A stretch of DNA of 64,000 nt, from NCBI GenBank assembly GCA_018268955.1, contig JAFDVO010000011.1:1-64000 (forward strand), read 5' to 3'. This stretch comes from Acidobacteriota bacterium (GTDB taxonomy: Bacteria; Acidobacteriota; Vicinamibacteria; Vicinamibacterales; CAVVIG01). Both the position numbers and the translations under genes were made by a program. The notes beneath the pieces are model-generated. The model was not told the DNA's origin. It searched no databases and saw only the letters and a program-made list of their open reading frames with translations. Below, one piece after another: positions 39,989 through 53,645 of this stretch. How positions within the stretch are numbered: the stretch's first letter is position 1; each line of letters opens with the position of its first letter.

Positions 39989-40876
39989 ATGATGAGGAAC
40001 CGATGGCGAGCGGGAGTGCTGGCCGCAGCCGTGGCCCTGGGCTGCGGTGCGCTCCCCGGCGCCCAGACGAGGCTCCCAAGCGAGCCCGGCGGCGCGTCGG
40101 GCCGCAGCATCACGGGTGCGTTCGAAGGCTGGTACGACGAGAAGGACGGCAGCCACGTGTTCCTGGTCGGCTACTACAACCGGAACCTCGGCGAAGCGGT
40201 CGATATCCCGATCGGGCCGAACAACCGCATCGAACCTGGCGGGCCAGACCTCGGACAGCCAACGCACTTCCTCCCGGGACGCCAGGTCGGGATGTTCACG
40301 GTGAAGGTGCCGAAGACCTTCACCGCCGACCAGCGCCTGACCTGGACGATCAGCGTCAACGGGGAGAGCACGGCGATCCCGCTCCGCCTGAACACGGACT
40401 ACAACGTCAGCCCATTCGAGGACGCGGCGGTCCACAACACGCCGCCGGCGCTCTCCTTCGAGGCGGAGGGTGCCTCCATCCAGGGGCCGGTCGCCTCGAT
40501 CGCCGATGCGCTCCCGCGCACGGCGACCGTGAACACGCCCACGCCGCTCTCGCTCTGGGCGAGCGACGATGCGAAGTACACGAGCGGGACGAACGCGCCG
40601 ATGACGAAACCGCGACCGCCGGTGACGGCGATGTGGTCCCTGTATCGCGGACCGGGCGCCGTGACGTTCGACCCGGCGAACGGACGCCCGCACCTGAAGA
40701 CCACGCGCGGCGGTCAGGTTGGCCAGCCATACGCAGGGACGGGCGACGTGACCGCCACATTCACGCGCCCCGGCGAGTACATCCTCCATGTCGTGGCAAA
40801 CGACTACTCAGGTCCCGGCGGCGCGGGCGAGGTCTGCTGCTGGACGACGGCCATGCTGAAGGTGACCGTACGGTGA
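39989..40876 (+). CDS. Secreted hypothetical protein, partner of the cytochrome/monooxygenase-like protein
   Basis: 295 residues from the tandem ATGs at 39989/39992. A signal peptide (WRAGVLAAAVALGCGALPGAQ) is followed by a beta-rich sequence. The first half (GRSITGAFEGWYDEKDGSHVFLVGYYNRNLGEAVDIPIGPNN) and second half (PPVTAMWSLYRGPGAVTFDP, then GDVTATFTRPGEYILHVVANDYSG) look like two immunoglobulin-like domains. A CC pair is near the C-terminus. Co-transcribed with the preceding gene. I do not recognise a catalytic site. Confidence 0.65.
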   Translation: MMRNRWRAGVLAAAVALGCGALPGAQTRLPSEPGGASGRSITGAFEGWYDEKDGSHVFLVGYYNRNLGEAVDIPIGPNNRIEPGGPDLGQPTHFLPGRQVGMFTVKVPKTFTADQRLTWTISVNGESTAIPLRLNTDYNVSPFEDAAVHNTPPALSFEAEGASIQGPVASIADALPRTATVNTPTPLSLWASDDAKYTSGTNAPMTKPRPPVTAMWSLYRGPGAVTFDPANGRPHLKTTRGGQVGQPYAGTGDVTATFTRPGEYILHVVANDYSGPGGAGEVCCWTTAMLKVTVR

Positions 40877-41024
40877 ACCGCGGCGACTGATGGGCCGTGT
40901 GGCGCTGCGCGACCGACCTGGGATTCGCAGCACCCGCGAGGCGAACCAGCCACTCGGTCCGCTGGCATGCAGCGGGCATCCGGCTCGCGCTTGACACGGC
41001 GTCGTCGTCGTGGATGATGGCGCA

Positions 41025-42476
41025 ATGCTGCGACCCTCGCCGGGGCTACGGCGCTGTGCCCTCACGCTCGTTCTGTTGGCCTTCCTCATCGCACCAGCGG
41101 CGGCACAGCCGCCGCTCGGCCCGACTCCAGCCGAGTTCTTCGCGACCGACGACCGGTTGACCCGACTCGAACAGTGGGTCATCGCTGCCGCTGATCACCA
41201 GCCTGGTGAGCCAGACCAGTACTCGCGTGCCCTGTCGCAGTGGAACCTGACGGACCTGCAGGCGCTCTGGGTGGACCTGAACGCGATGGCGCGGCTGATG
41301 CGCGACCGCTCCCTCGGCACGTTCCATGTGGAGACCCGCAACCGGTTCTGGACGCGCGTCGTCTACTCGCGGAGGCAGATGCAGGCGCTCCAGCGGCTGG
41401 CGTGCGTGGCCGGAGGGAGCCTCGACGCGTCAGGTGCGGCGATGCCGGTGGGCAGCGTTCGCCGTGAGTGTGTGGGCGCCTTCCCTGTAAACACGTTGCC
41501 CGACAGCTTGAAGGACGTGGCGCTGTGGTACGGGCGCGAACGTGTGCGCAGGGGGGACGACAACCTGGTCTGGAGGCGAGGCGCGCTGCTCCACTCGGAT
41601 GTCGCGATGCTCGAGACCCCTGTGCTCACGCAGGTGGGATCGGAGTCGCTGCCGTTCGGGCCAAAGCGGTTCCGACGGGAACTGCTCGATGGGCAGACCG
41701 GAGCCGTGACGCTGACCGGCATCCACTGGTCCCTCGCCGAAGCAGCAGTCGGGTTCGTGACGCCTTCCGGTGCCGCGAAGCCTGCGCCTGGGCAGGACCC
41801 GTGGGTGCGTTCCTGGTACGAGGCGACGGTGACCTGGATGCAGGGGACCGACCAGCACGACGAGGAGCACCTCAACGCGGCGCTCTCGCTCTTTCCAGCT
41901 GACAGCCGCCTGTGGTTCCTCGCTGGTTGTGAACATGAGGCGTACGCCTCTCCCGCAATTCAGGTGGCCCTCGACGGCGCCAGGGATGCCGGCCGGCTCG
42001 GCACCGCCAGGGACGAACTGCGCCGTGCGCGCGACGCCTTCGTCAGGAGCATCGAGGCAACGCCTGACAATCCCGAAGCACACCTGCATCTCGGACGGGT
42101 GCTCACGCTGCTCGGCGACGCGGAGGAGGCGATTCCGCACCTGACCGCGCCGCACGACACCCTGCCTTCGATTCGGCTGCGCTACTTCAATCGCATGTTC
42201 CTCGGTGCCGGACTCGAGCGGGTGCAGCGGTTCAGCGACGCCGCGGACGCGTACGACGACGCGGCACGGTTGTTCCCGAGGGCGCAGTCGCCACTCCTCG
42301 CGCGGTCGGCGCTGGCGCGTCGGCGTGACGCCTACGAGCCTGCGCGAGACGCCGTGGCGCGCCTGTGGGCACTCGCTCCTGGCGCAGACGATGACGACCC
42401 GTGGTGGGCCTACTCGGTGGCCCACGCCTCAGGAGCCGACGCGCTGGTGACGTCGGTGTGGGAGGCGGTCCGATGA
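41025..42476 (+). CDS. Secreted TPR-like protein of unknown function
   Basis: 483 residues from the ATG at 41025. A signal peptide (LRRCALTLVLLAFLIAPAAAQ) is followed by helical repeats; the clearest TPR-like units are in the C-terminal half (AFVRSIEATPDNPEAHLHLGRVLTLLGDAEEAIPHL, then YFNRMFLGAGLERVQRFSDAADAYDDAARLFP). No enzymatic motif is seen. It overlaps the following VWA gene by ATGA, so both are translated together. Such TPR/VWA pairs are frequent in Acidobacteriota but their role is unknown. Confidence 0.7.
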   Translation: MLRPSPGLRRCALTLVLLAFLIAPAAAQPPLGPTPAEFFATDDRLTRLEQWVIAAADHQPGEPDQYSRALSQWNLTDLQALWVDLNAMARLMRDRSLGTFHVETRNRFWTRVVYSRRQMQALQRLACVAGGSLDASGAAMPVGSVRRECVGAFPVNTLPDSLKDVALWYGRERVRRGDDNLVWRRGALLHSDVAMLETPVLTQVGSESLPFGPKRFRRELLDGQTGAVTLTGIHWSLAEAAVGFVTPSGAAKPAPGQDPWVRSWYEATVTWMQGTDQHDEEHLNAALSLFPADSRLWFLAGCEHEAYASPAIQVALDGARDAGRLGTARDELRRARDAFVRSIEATPDNPEAHLHLGRVLTLLGDAEEAIPHLTAPHDTLPSIRLRYFNRMFLGAGLERVQRFSDAADAYDDAARLFPRAQSPLLARSALARRRDAYEPARDAVARLWALAPGADDDDPWWAYSVAHASGADALVTSVWEAVR

Positions 42477-43345
42477 TGGCGCAGCGTCCGGCTCTCGCGA
42501 TGCTGGTGTGCACTGCGCTCGTTGCGTGGAGTGCGGTCTCCTTCGCCCAGGACGCGACCTTCCGCTCGGTCGTCGAACGTGTGCGTCTCGACGCACTGAT
42601 CACGGAAGGGGGACAGCCGGTGACGGGGCTCACCGCCGCCGACCTCGACGTGCTCGACAACGGGGTCCGGCAGACGCTGGAGTACGTCAGCCTCGATCAG
42701 ATTCCTGTGAACGTGGTGTTCGTGCTCGACATGAGCGAGAGCGTCTCCGGACGCGTGCTCGACGAGCTGCGCCGTGCAGTCAGGGGCGTCGCGGGGAGCC
42801 TGCGCGATCGGGACCAGAGTGCGCTCATCACGTTCAGCCATCGTGTCGCGCTGACGTCCGGCCTGAGTGAGGATTCGCGGACGCTCGCCGCATCGCTGTC
42901 CGCGCTCGCGCCTGGCGGAGGCACGGCACTCATCGACGCCATGTACGCGTCCCTGTGGGTGGCGGCTCCAGACCCCGGACGCGCCGTCGTGATCGTCTTC
43001 AGCGATGGCCTGGACACGTCGAGCTGGCTTACACGAGAGTCCGTGATCGATACCGCGAAGCGGGCCGACGCGGTCGTCTACGCGGTGACCACGCGAAGCG
43101 CACGACACGACTCATTCCTCTCCGAGCTGACCGAGACAACCGGTGGACGCGTCTTCGACATCTCCTCCCCGGAGCGGCTCCCGGGCACCTTCGCGGCCAT
43201 CCTCGAGGAGTTCAGGCAGCGTTACCTCGTCAGCTACGCACCCACAGGTGTGAAGGCCGCGGGCTGGCACCGACTCGAACTGCGCGTGCGCGGCCGCCGG
43301 GCGGCGGTGAAGATGCGGCAGGGCTACCTGGCCGGGCCGAACTGA
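42473..43345 (+). CDS. Secreted VWFA-related domain protein
   Basis: 290 residues, ATG overlapping the TPR gene stop. After a signal peptide, an N-terminal beta-domain (VRLDALITEGGQPVTGLTAADLDVLDNGV) precedes a von Willebrand A domain with the MIDAS D-x-S-x-S (VFVLDMSESVSG), a conserved Thr site (APGGGTALIDAMYASL) and FSDGLD. This is the VWFA-related domain layout abundant in Acidobacteriota. It probably mediates protein-protein contact in the periplasm. Confidence 0.8.
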   Translation: MMAQRPALAMLVCTALVAWSAVSFAQDATFRSVVERVRLDALITEGGQPVTGLTAADLDVLDNGVRQTLEYVSLDQIPVNVVFVLDMSESVSGRVLDELRRAVRGVAGSLRDRDQSALITFSHRVALTSGLSEDSRTLAASLSALAPGGGTALIDAMYASLWVAAPDPGRAVVIVFSDGLDTSSWLTRESVIDTAKRADAVVYAVTTRSARHDSFLSELTETTGGRVFDISSPERLPGTFAAILEEFRQRYLVSYAPTGVKAAGWHRLELRVRGRRAAVKMRQGYLAGPN

Positions 43346-43391
43346 GCGCCAGTCCAGCGGCTCGAGCCGGCCCTCAGCCTGCCGGTCCCGT

Positions 43392-45166
<1,775 letters not shown>

Positions 45167-45170
<4 letters not shown>

Positions 45171-45448
45171 GCCACCTGGGCGTGCGCCGGCTGTGCCGCG
45201 CCTTCACCGCCGCCGTGGCTGCGCAGGAACTCCAGCTCATGAGCACGGTCGCCGTAGATGTCCTGCGCTTCGCGCCACAGCAGCTCGGCCGTGACATGGG
45301 GGCAGTCCGGTGGGCACCGCGCATCGAGCGCCATCCCGGACCGGCGACGGTGCATCACCATGGCGTCGTGCCAGGCTGCCAGTCGCTGCGCCAGGTCGAC
45401 CGCCTCGCGCGTGCCAATCGCCTTTCCCAACGCGGTATACGGAGTCAT
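45167..45448 (-). CDS. Small hypothetical protein co-transcribed with the sigma-54 activator
   Basis: 93 residues from the ATG at 45448. Mostly helical (ALGKAIGTREAVDLAQRLAAWHDAMVMHRRR) with a Cys/His cluster CPPDCPH followed by VTAELLWREAQDIYGDRAHELEFLRSHGG. No known domain. The ATGA overlap with the activator gene suggests a direct regulatory or sensing link, possibly metal- or redox-dependent through CPPDCPH; this is inference. Confidence 0.65.
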
Positions 45449-45635
45449 CGTCCTCACGGGCCTGCCCTCGATGAAAAGGGCCGCGGCACGCTGGCGCCTC
45501 CCGAGCGCAGCCCACCGCGGCCATCCCTGAAAAGACAAGGGCCGCCGCGGCGGCATCTGCCGCCCGCACCGGCCCTGCGATGCCGCAGGCGCGGGGGCTC
45601 TCACCCTCGCCCGAAGCTCGCGTGCCCACAGCGAT

Positions 45636-45651
45636 CGCAACATCGAGGCCA
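45636..45651 (-). promoter_or_regulatory. Sigma-54 promoter of the activator operon
   Basis: Minus strand TGGCCTCGATGTTGCG (45651-45636): GG-N10-GC with TGGC at -24 and TTGC at -12, close to the consensus TGGCACG-N4-TTGC. The palindromic pair at 45715-45748 lies about 65-100 bp upstream, a normal enhancer distance. Confidence 0.65.
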
Positions 45652-45714
45652 GAGCCCGACGAGGGAAACAGAGCGATTTTGTTGGGATTCGAGTGGGGCT
45701 GTCGCGGCGGCAGG

Positions 45715-45748
45715 CGTTTCAGTGTGAAACGCGTTTCAGAGTGAAACG
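45715..45748. promoter_or_regulatory. Tandem 17-bp palindromes, probable enhancer of the sigma-54 activator
   Basis: CGTTTCA-GTG-TGAAACG (45715-45731) directly followed by CGTTTCA-GAG-TGAAACG (45732-45748). Two perfect 7-bp dyads with identical arms, abutting, upstream of a sigma-54 promoter match the expected binding site of two dimers of a Fis-type HTH activator. Confidence 0.7.
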
Positions 45749-45798
45749 ATTCGGGAACCCGGAGCCGGGAGTCTTCGGGCCAGAAGTCGACCCCGCCG

Positions 45799-45833
45799 GA
45801 AGCCTGAAGCCTGAAGCCCGAAGCCCGAAGCCT
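45799..45833. repeat. Heptamer tandem repeat GAAGCCT/C x5
   Basis: Five consecutive units GAAGCCT, GAAGCCT, GAAGCCC, GAAGCCC, GAAGCCT, just after the TauE/SafE gene stop. A simple intergenic repeat with no coding role. Confidence 0.7.
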
Positions 45834-45838
45834 GTAAT

Positions 45839-46533
45839 TCAGTGATGCATCACCGGCAGCGCCGCGTGCCAGAGGAACCACGCGCCCATGACGAGCACGA
45901 ACACCTGCGACAGCCGATTGAGGGTCGTACGCTGGCGTATGAGCAGGGCATCGGCCAGGGAGACGCCGAGCAGGGCAGGAGCCGTGCCCAGGCCGAAGGC
46001 CACCAGCGCGAGCGCACCCCGAGCGGGTCCTCCCGTCGCCATCGCCCCCAGCACCGCGGTGTAGAGCAGGCCGCACGGGAGCAGGCCAAGCAGCAGGCCG
46101 AGCGTGAAGGGATGCGACGGCATCCTCGCACTGAGCCGCCCGGTGAGGCGATGCGCCCACAGTCCAGGGCTCGCACCGGGGGAGAACGAGAGAAGCCCCG
46201 CCGCACCGGAGACGATGAGCGCGCCGCCCGCGAGAACAGCCGCCGCCCTCTGCAGACCCATCAGCGCACCGGCAACCTGCAGCGCGCTCCCAAGCGCGCC
46301 TGCCGCCGCTCCGAGCGTGCCATACGTGACCAGCCGACCGGCCGTGTACCACGCCTGCGCCGCCCAGGGAACCAGTGCGCCGACCGGCCTGGCGTACCGG
46401 CGCGAGACGATCAGCACGAACGGCGCACACATCCCCACGCAGTGCCCAGCGCTGCCGAGGAAGCCGAGCGTCAGGAACGCCACCAGATCCAGGTGCGACC
46501 CGACGCTCGCCAGTGCGTGGACGTGCTCGTGCA

Positions 46534-46534
<1 letters not shown>
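45839..46534 (-). CDS. Sulfite exporter TauE/SafE (DsbD_2/UreH-like) membrane protein, probable copper helper
   Basis: 231 residues from the ATG at 46534, which overlaps the actF stop (TGATG). Six hydrophobic helices with two Cys motifs: GHCVGMCAPF near the N-terminus and LLPCGLLYTAVLG in the middle, as in CcdA/DsbD-type transporters placed beside cbb3 oxidase genes. The N-terminus is His-rich (HEHVHAL). In cbb3 clusters such proteins are linked to copper delivery or thiol transfer. Last gene of the respiratory operon. Confidence 0.8.
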
Positions 46535-47744
<1,210 letters not shown>

Positions 47745-47748
<4 letters not shown>

Positions 47749-48428
47749 GACCGTCCTCCGGAAATCGAATTCATTGCCGCTGCTGTCGGCACCGGCTGCG
47801 CCTGTCCCGCCGACGCACCGGCTGCGGGCGTCGCGCCAGAGGCCGGTGCGGAGGCGGGCGCGACGGGTTCCACCGACTGCATCTGCCTGACGTAGTGCAC
47901 CACCGACCACATGTCACGCGCGTCGAGCTGGCGCGCGTGGCTCGGCATCGAGCCCTGGCCGCGCATCGGCCGATGGAAGATCTCGCCGTCGGCCCAATCA
48001 CGCACCTTCTGGGTCATCAGGCTGGGCGGCTTCGGGAACACCAGTGTGAGTGTGCCGTCGCCGGCTCCCTTCGGGCCGTGGCAGGTGATGCACACGTTCT
48101 CGTATACGAACTTGCCGTGCGCAATCACCTCTGGCGAGTGGGGCAGCGGGTTGACGAGCGCGGCGGCCTCGGCGGCCTGCGCCTGCTTGTACGGATACGG
48201 CGTCTCGTCGATCGCCACCGCACCGGCCGGTGCTTCCAGCGTGCCGGTCGGCCGACCTCCGAAGATGTCTGCGCGCTGGGGCTTCAGCTTCGGCTGGTCG
48301 ATCATGTCGAGCCTGTTGCCTTCCCGATGCGGCGACCGTCCGGCGGGGAGCCCGAGGTCGCATCCCGCCGCAGCGAGCGCGAGGCCCGCCACCGCCACGC
48401 GCATCAACCCAATCGTGGTGCTACGCAT
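47745..48428 (-). CDS. actE: Alternative complex III subunit ActE, monoheme cytochrome c lipoprotein
   Basis: 227 residues from the ATG at 48428. A lipoprotein signal (VAVAGLALAAAGC) precedes one heme site CITCH in GKFVYENVCITCHGPKGAGDGT, with a distal Met in MRGQGSMPSHARQL. It ends with a Pro/Ala-rich tail. It accepts electrons from ActA/ActB and may pass them to the oxidase. Overlaps ActD (8 nt) and ActF (4 nt). Confidence 0.88.
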
Positions 48429-48972
48429 GGTTCGCACCCTCCACCTCCACCAGCCGCACATCGTCGGCCCCGAGCGACTGCACGAACCGTTGTGCCGCGT
48501 CTGCCTGCCACTTCGGGTCGGTCGATGAGATCCACAGGACGAACCGGTCGACCGTCGCACCGGTCTTCACCAGCAGCGGCGGCGGCTGCGGGACCGTGTC
48601 CTTCTTGCCCGCGACGATCGCCGTGATGGCGCTGCCGATGGCCGCGCAGAGGACCATCAGCTCGAACGTGATCGGGACGAACGCCGGCCACGACGCGTGC
48701 GGCTTGCCACCGAAGTTCATGGGCCAGTCGTAGACCATCACGTAGTTCTGGAACGCCTGCGCGAACAGGATGCCGAAGAGCGCGAGCCCTCCCGTGACCC
48801 ACGGGATCCACGAGCGGCGCTGGCCCATGGCGTCTTCCATGCCGTGGACCGCGAATGGCGTCAGCATGTCGAAGTGCGTCCAGCCTTCCGAGCGGACGCG
48901 TGCCGCAGCGGCCAGGGCCTCGTCGGGCCCATGGAAATCGCCGAGCACACCGGTGATCGAGGTCGGTTTCAT
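48421..48972 (-). CDS. actD: Alternative complex III subunit ActD (DUF3341)
   Basis: 183 residues. Starts with a soluble ferredoxin-like part (GVLGDFHGPDEALAAAARVRSEGWTHFDMLTPFAVHGM), then two helices: WIPWVTGGLALFGILFAQAFQNYVMVYDWPMNFGGKPHASWPAFVPITFELMVLCAAIGSAITAIVAG. This is the DUF3341 layout of ActD, a structural membrane subunit. Three nt separate it from actC. Confidence 0.9.
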   Translation of the reverse strand: MKPTSITGVLGDFHGPDEALAAAARVRSEGWTHFDMLTPFAVHGMEDAMGQRRSWIPWVTGGLALFGILFAQAFQNYVMVYDWPMNFGGKPHASWPAFVPITFELMVLCAAIGSAITAIVAGKKDTVPQPPPLLVKTGATVDRFVLWISSTDPKWQADAAQRFVQSLGADDVRLVEVEGANHA

Positions 48973-48975
48973 GGC

Positions 48976-50502
48976 TTACGTCTCCTGGAGCGCCGTGGCG
49001 GGGATGCCCCCGGTGAGCGCTGCGGGCATCGGGCTCGGTGCCGCCTTCGCGGGCACCCCTCGTGCCACTGTCGGATCCATCACGCTCTTCACCTCGGAGA
49101 TGGCCACCACCGGCAGCATCCGCACGAAGAGCAGGAACAGCGTGAAGAACAGGCCGAACGAGCCGAGCAGGATCGCGTAGTCCCAGCGGCTCAGCGCATA
49201 CATGCCCCACGAGGAGGGCAGGTAATCGCGGTGCAGCGACGAGACGACGATCACGTAGCGCTCGAACCACATGCCGACGTTGACCAGAATCGAGACGATG
49301 AAGAGCACCAGCGTGTGGCGCCGCATCGACTTGAACCAGAACACCTGCGGGATGATCGCGTTGCAGGTGAACATGATCGCGTAGGCCCACCCATAGGGGC
49401 CGAACGCGCGGTTCTTGAAGACGAACCCTTCATACGCGCTGCCCGAGTACCAGGCCATGAAGAACTCGGTCGCGTAGGCGAAGCCGACCAGCATGCCCGT
49501 GAGCATCAGGATCTTCGCCATGTTCTCCATGTGGTTCAGCGTGATGTAGTTCTTCATGCCGAAGTACCCGCGCATGAAGGTCATCAGCGTGATGACCATG
49601 GCGAACCCGGAGAAGATCGCGCCGATGACGAAGTAGGGCGGGAAGATCGTCGTGTGCCAGCCCGGGATGACCGACGTGGCGAAGTCGAACGACACGATGG
49701 TGTGGACCGAGAACACCAGCGGCGTCGCGAGCGCGGCGAGGACCATGTAGGCGGACTCGTAGTGGCGCCACGCGCGCTGCGATCCGTTCCAGCCGAAGCT
49801 CATCGCGTTGAACAGCTTCTGTCGCCACGGGTGCGTCGCACGGTCGCGGAGCGTCGCGAGGTCCGGCAGCAGGCCGAGGTACCAGAAGGTGAGTGACACC
49901 AGGCCGTAGGTGGAGATCGCGAAGATGTCCCACGCGAGCGGCGAGTTGAAGTTGATCCACAGCGGGCCGCGCGCGTTCGGATATGGCACGAGCCAGTAGG
50001 CGAACCAGGGCCGACCGAGGTGGATGACCGGGAAGATGCCCGCGCAGCAGACCGCAAAGAGCGTCATCGCTTCTGCGGCGCGGTTGATGCCGGTGCGCCA
50101 CTGCTGCCGGAACAGGTACAGCACCGCGGAGATGAGCGTGCCCGCGTGGCCGATGCCGATCCAGAAGACGAAGTTGATGATGAACGAGCCCCAGCCGACC
50201 GGCTGGTTCACGCCGGCGATGCCCATCCCGGCGTAGAACAGTGTGATCAGCGAGAACACCAGCAGTCCGAGGAAGCAGAGCGCCACGCTGAAGGCGAGCC
50301 ACCAGCGCTTCGTCGGGAACTGCTCGGCGTGCATGCAGATGTCCCGGTCGACATCGGCCCACTTCTTCGCCCCGGTGACGAGCGGCTCGGGAATCTCGAG
50401 GTCGCCGCCGTACGGGCCAGCGCCGGGAACGACGATCGGCCGGCCCGAGAGCTGGCTGTCGTCCATGACCGTGGCGTACGGGCTTACGTCATGCCTTGTC
50501 AT
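48976..50502 (-). CDS. actC: Alternative complex III subunit ActC (NrfD-like quinol-binding)
   Basis: 508 residues from the ATG at 50502 with AAGGTG upstream; it overlaps actB by 14 nt. Ten membrane helices; NrfD/PsrC-type signatures are [49 protein letters not shown] and [39 protein letters not shown]. It provides the main quinol site of the complex. The N-terminal 50 residues are a cytoplasmic extension typical of ActC. Confidence 0.92.
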   Translation of the reverse strand: MTRHDVSPYATVMDDSQLSGRPIVVPGAGPYGGDLEIPEPLVTGAKKWADVDRDICMHAEQFPTKRWWLAFSVALCFLGLLVFSLITLFYAGMGIAGVNQPVGWGSFIINFVFWIGIGHAGTLISAVLYLFRQQWRTGINRAAEAMTLFAVCCAGIFPVIHLGRPWFAYWLVPYPNARGPLWINFNSPLAWDIFAISTYGLVSLTFWYLGLLPDLATLRDRATHPWRQKLFNAMSFGWNGSQRAWRHYESAYMVLAALATPLVFSVHTIVSFDFATSVIPGWHTTIFPPYFVIGAIFSGFAMVITLMTFMRGYFGMKNYITLNHMENMAKILMLTGMLVGFAYATEFFMAWYSGSAYEGFVFKNRAFGPYGWAYAIMFTCNAIIPQVFWFKSMRRHTLVLFIVSILVNVGMWFERYVIVVSSLHRDYLPSSWGMYALSRWDYAILLGSFGLFFTLFLLFVRMLPVVAISEVKSVMDPTVARGVPAKAAPSPMPAALTGGIPATALQET

Positions 50503-53500
50503 TCCGCACCTTCGTCAAGTAGGAGATCGCGGGTTTCACCCCGACGGATTCGAGCAGCTTCATCGCGCGCGGGCTCGAGGCCAGTTGCGACACGCGCGAG
50601 TTCGGCGCGTGCGCGTTGCCGAACGTGATGGCCTTGGTCGGGCACGCTTCCATGCACGCGGGCACCACGGCGTCGTCCGGCAGGTTGTTGTGGTCCGTCC
50701 CGTTGCGGGTCGCCTCGGCGCGCGCGAGCCGGATGCGCTGGACGCAGAACGAGCACTTCTCCATGACGCCCCGGCTCCGGACGGTGACCTCCGGGTTGTT
50801 CTTCATCTGCATCGGCGGTCGCGCGTTCAGCTCCGCGTTCTTCGCAATGCGCGGGACCAGCCAGCGGAAGAAGCTGCTGTCCTGCTGCTTGCTCATTTCC
50901 CAGTAGTTGAACCGGCGCACCTTGAAGGGGCAGTTGTTCGCGCAGTACCGCGTGCCGACGCAGCGGTTGTAGATCTGCTGGTTCAGCCCGTCTTCGCTGT
51001 GCATGGTCGCCGAGAACGGGCAGACCGTTTCGCACGGCGCGTTCTCACAGTGCTGGCAGAGCATCGGCTCGAAGAGCGTCTGCGGTTCCTCGACGACGTC
51101 GAGGGGACCGTCCCAGACCTCCGCGCCCCAGCCGCCTTCCTTCTCGGGAGCGTCGTAGTAGCGGTCGATCCGGATCCAGGACATCTCCCGACCGTCGAGC
51201 ATGCCGCGACGGCCGACCACCGGGATGTTGTTTTCGGCCTGGCAGCCGATGACGCACTTGCCGCAGCCGTTGCACGTGCTGAGGTCGATCGCCATCGCCC
51301 AGCGGGCATTCGGGTATTCGTGCTCGGGCCACGCGGAGGGCCCGCCCTCGAACTGCTCGGTCCCCGCAGCGGCGTTGGCCTCGAAGGCCGTGAGCGTCGT
51401 GGTCGGGACGATCGGCCGCGCCTCGCGATCGATGACGTCCGAACCCTGTGCGAACGCGAGCGGCTCGTTGCCCTGCGCGCGCTTGACGCTGACTGGCAAA
51501 CCCGCCGCGATCAGGCGTCCGTTCGCGCGCTGGCGGAGCGGGAAGGCATTCGGTCCCACGTCCGCACCGATCGGGCCGCACGCCGTGCGCCCCAGGCCGA
51601 GCGGCAGCGCCACCTGATCGTGGTGCATGCCCGCGTGGCGATACACGGGCACGACGAGCTTCGCGTGACCGGCGTCCACCTCGACGAGGTCACCGTTGGC
51701 GAGCCCCATCTCGTCGAACCGCCGCGGCGCCATCGAGAGCGCGCCACCCCAGGTGATGCGGGTGATCGGATCCGGCAGTTCGTGCAGCCAGCCGTTGTTG
51801 CCGCTGCGTCCGTCGTTCAGCGAGCCGTGCGGGTAGAGCTGCAACTCGAGGCCGTCGGCCGGCGCCGATGAACCTGCCATCGCCAGCGCGGCGAGCGCCC
51901 CCGCGTCAAAGTGCCGGGGCGGCGCGTCCCCGGAGGCGGCCGGCTTCCAATACCCGGCTCGCAGCACTTCGTTCCATGCCGCATCGAAGGCCGGATCTCC
52001 GGTGTCATTCCCCAGGCGTGACGCCCACGCCGCGCGGAGGTAGTGCCACGCGAGGCTGGTGCTTGGGGCCCGCTCCGCGGTGTTCACCGCCGGGGCCGGC
52101 GGCAGGGTGGTGACCGCCTTCACGGCGGCGACGCATGCGGGGTCGCCAACGGCCGCCGCCCAGTCGACCATCACCTCGAGCAGCCCGCGCGTGTCGAACA
52201 GCGGCTGCATGACCGGCTGCTGGACGGCGCACGCGCCGCCGGGGAGTTCCGCGTCGCCCCAGGCCTCGAACGGATGGCTGGCCGGTGCAAGGACATCGGC
52301 GAGACGGCCCGTTTCGTCGAGCCTGTCGTTGAGCGACACGATGTACGGCACCTTGGCCATGGCCTCGGCGAAGTTCACGCCGGTCGGCGCGTCGTACACT
52401 GGGTTCGCGCCGGCGACGATCAGCATCGCGACCCCGCCTGACCGCATCTCGTCTGCCAGCGTCGCCAGCGCGTCAGCGTGCGTCGCGGCTTCGCGCGAGA
52501 GTGGGGCGGCCTCATCGAACAGCCCGGCCTCGAATGCGCCGAGCGTCACGTTCAGCAGGATGGCAGCCGTTTCGAGCGCCACGCCAGACGACGAGGTGCT
52601 GGCGGGGCCACCAGCGACGACGAGTGCGTGACCGCTCGCGGCGGCGAGTTCGGTGGCGAGCTTGCGAAGCGCATCAGCCGGTACGCCGGCGCCTGTCGAC
52701 ACGGCCTCGATGGTGAACGGTGCGAGGGCACGCGCCGCCTCTGCGTTCCCGGCGAGCGGCCCGAGCCCTTTCACGACGATCAACTCGTGCGCGAGAGCGG
52801 CCGCGACACTGGCGAGACGCGAGTCGCGCACGCGAATGCGGCTGTCGGCGTTCGCGCCGGTCAAGGAGAGCCGACCTTCGAGCTGGACGAACCGGCTCAT
52901 GCGACGGGCACCGGCGCCGCCCGGAGCGCGGCGAATCGCGAAGTCGCGATCGAGGCCGGTGCTCGAGTCGTCCAGGAAGTCGGCACCGAGCCCGACCACC
53001 AGGTCGGCGGCGTCCAGCTTCGGGCGCGGAACTGCGGCATGCCCGAACGCGCGGGGCCAGGCCTCGGCAGCCGCCTCGCTGGCGAGCGGACTCCAGACGA
53101 CGTGGCGCAGGCCGGTCTGCGTTCGGAGCGCCTCGATCGCCGACGTGAGCGCCGGGCTCTGCACGGGACCGGTCAGCAGCACCGACGTGCGACCCGTGTC
53201 CTTCAGCCGCGACACGACGTCAGCCGAGACCGAGTTCCACGCGAGCGACACCGCGGCATCGGGTCGTCGGCGCACGGACAGTGGCCCGCGCGCGCGGTCG
53301 GGATCGTAAAGGTCCATCAGCGCGGCCTGGTGGCGCGCCGTGACGCCGCGGCCGTTGATGGCGTCGGCACGCGGCGCGACGAGAATCGGCCGTCCCTCAC
53401 GCGTGCGCACGAGCACGGGCGCGCCGTCGATCACCGTATGGAAGTAGCGCGCCTTCCCCATGCCGTCGACGAGGTTCTCCGGCATGTCGTGAAAGGCCAC

Positions 53501-53635
53501 CGAGTTCTCCGGCGGGACCTGACAGGCAGCGCTGCCCAGCGCCGCGGCCGCCGCCACGACGCTCGAGAGGCGCAGGAACTCGCGCCGGTCGACGCCGGTG
53601 GCTTCCGGCAGTGCATTGGTCTGGTGTCCACTCAT
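50489..53635 (-). CDS. actB: Alternative complex III subunit ActB (molybdopterin-like plus iron-sulfur)
   Basis: 1048 residues from the ATG at 53635 (AGGG at 8 nt; ATG 53641 abuts it). A TAT-type leader ([19 protein letters not shown]) with a lipobox-like SAAC is followed by a molybdopterin-oxidoreductase-like domain and a C-terminal four-cluster ferredoxin part: [41 protein letters not shown] and KCSFCVQRI. ActB carries electrons to the heme subunits; the molybdopterin domain is structural in known complexes. Overlaps actC. Confidence 0.92.
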   Translation of the reverse strand: MSGHQTNALPEATGVDRREFLRLSSVVAAAAALGSAACQVPPENSVAFHDMPENLVDGMGKARYFHTVIDGAPVLVRTREGRPILVAPRADAINGRGVTARHQAALMDLYDPDRARGPLSVRRRPDAAVSLAWNSVSADVVSRLKDTGRTSVLLTGPVQSPALTSAIEALRTQTGLRHVVWSPLASEAAAEAWPRAFGHAAVPRPKLDAADLVVGLGADFLDDSSTGLDRDFAIRRAPGGAGARRMSRFVQLEGRLSLTGANADSRIRVRDSRLASVAAALAHELIVVKGLGPLAGNAEAARALAPFTIEAVSTGAGVPADALRKLATELAAASGHALVVAGGPASTSSSGVALETAAILLNVTLGAFEAGLFDEAAPLSREAATHADALATLADEMRSGGVAMLIVAGANPVYDAPTGVNFAEAMAKVPYIVSLNDRLDETGRLADVLAPASHPFEAWGDAELPGGACAVQQPVMQPLFDTRGLLEVMVDWAAAVGDPACVAAVKAVTTLPPAPAVNTAERAPSTSLAWHYLRAAWASRLGNDTGDPAFDAAWNEVLRAGYWKPAASGDAPPRHFDAGALAALAMAGSSAPADGLELQLYPHGSLNDGRSGNNGWLHELPDPITRITWGGALSMAPRRFDEMGLANGDLVEVDAGHAKLVVPVYRHAGMHHDQVALPLGLGRTACGPIGADVGPNAFPLRQRANGRLIAAGLPVSVKRAQGNEPLAFAQGSDVIDREARPIVPTTTLTAFEANAAAGTEQFEGGPSAWPEHEYPNARWAMAIDLSTCNGCGKCVIGCQAENNIPVVGRRGMLDGREMSWIRIDRYYDAPEKEGGWGAEVWDGPLDVVEEPQTLFEPMLCQHCENAPCETVCPFSATMHSEDGLNQQIYNRCVGTRYCANNCPFKVRRFNYWEMSKQQDSSFFRWLVPRIAKNAELNARPPMQMKNNPEVTVRSRGVMEKCSFCVQRIRLARAEATRNGTDHNNLPDDAVVPACMEACPTKAITFGNAHAPNSRVSQLASSPRAMKLLESVGVKPAISYLTKVRNDKA

Positions 53636-53645
53636 AGTCATTTCC

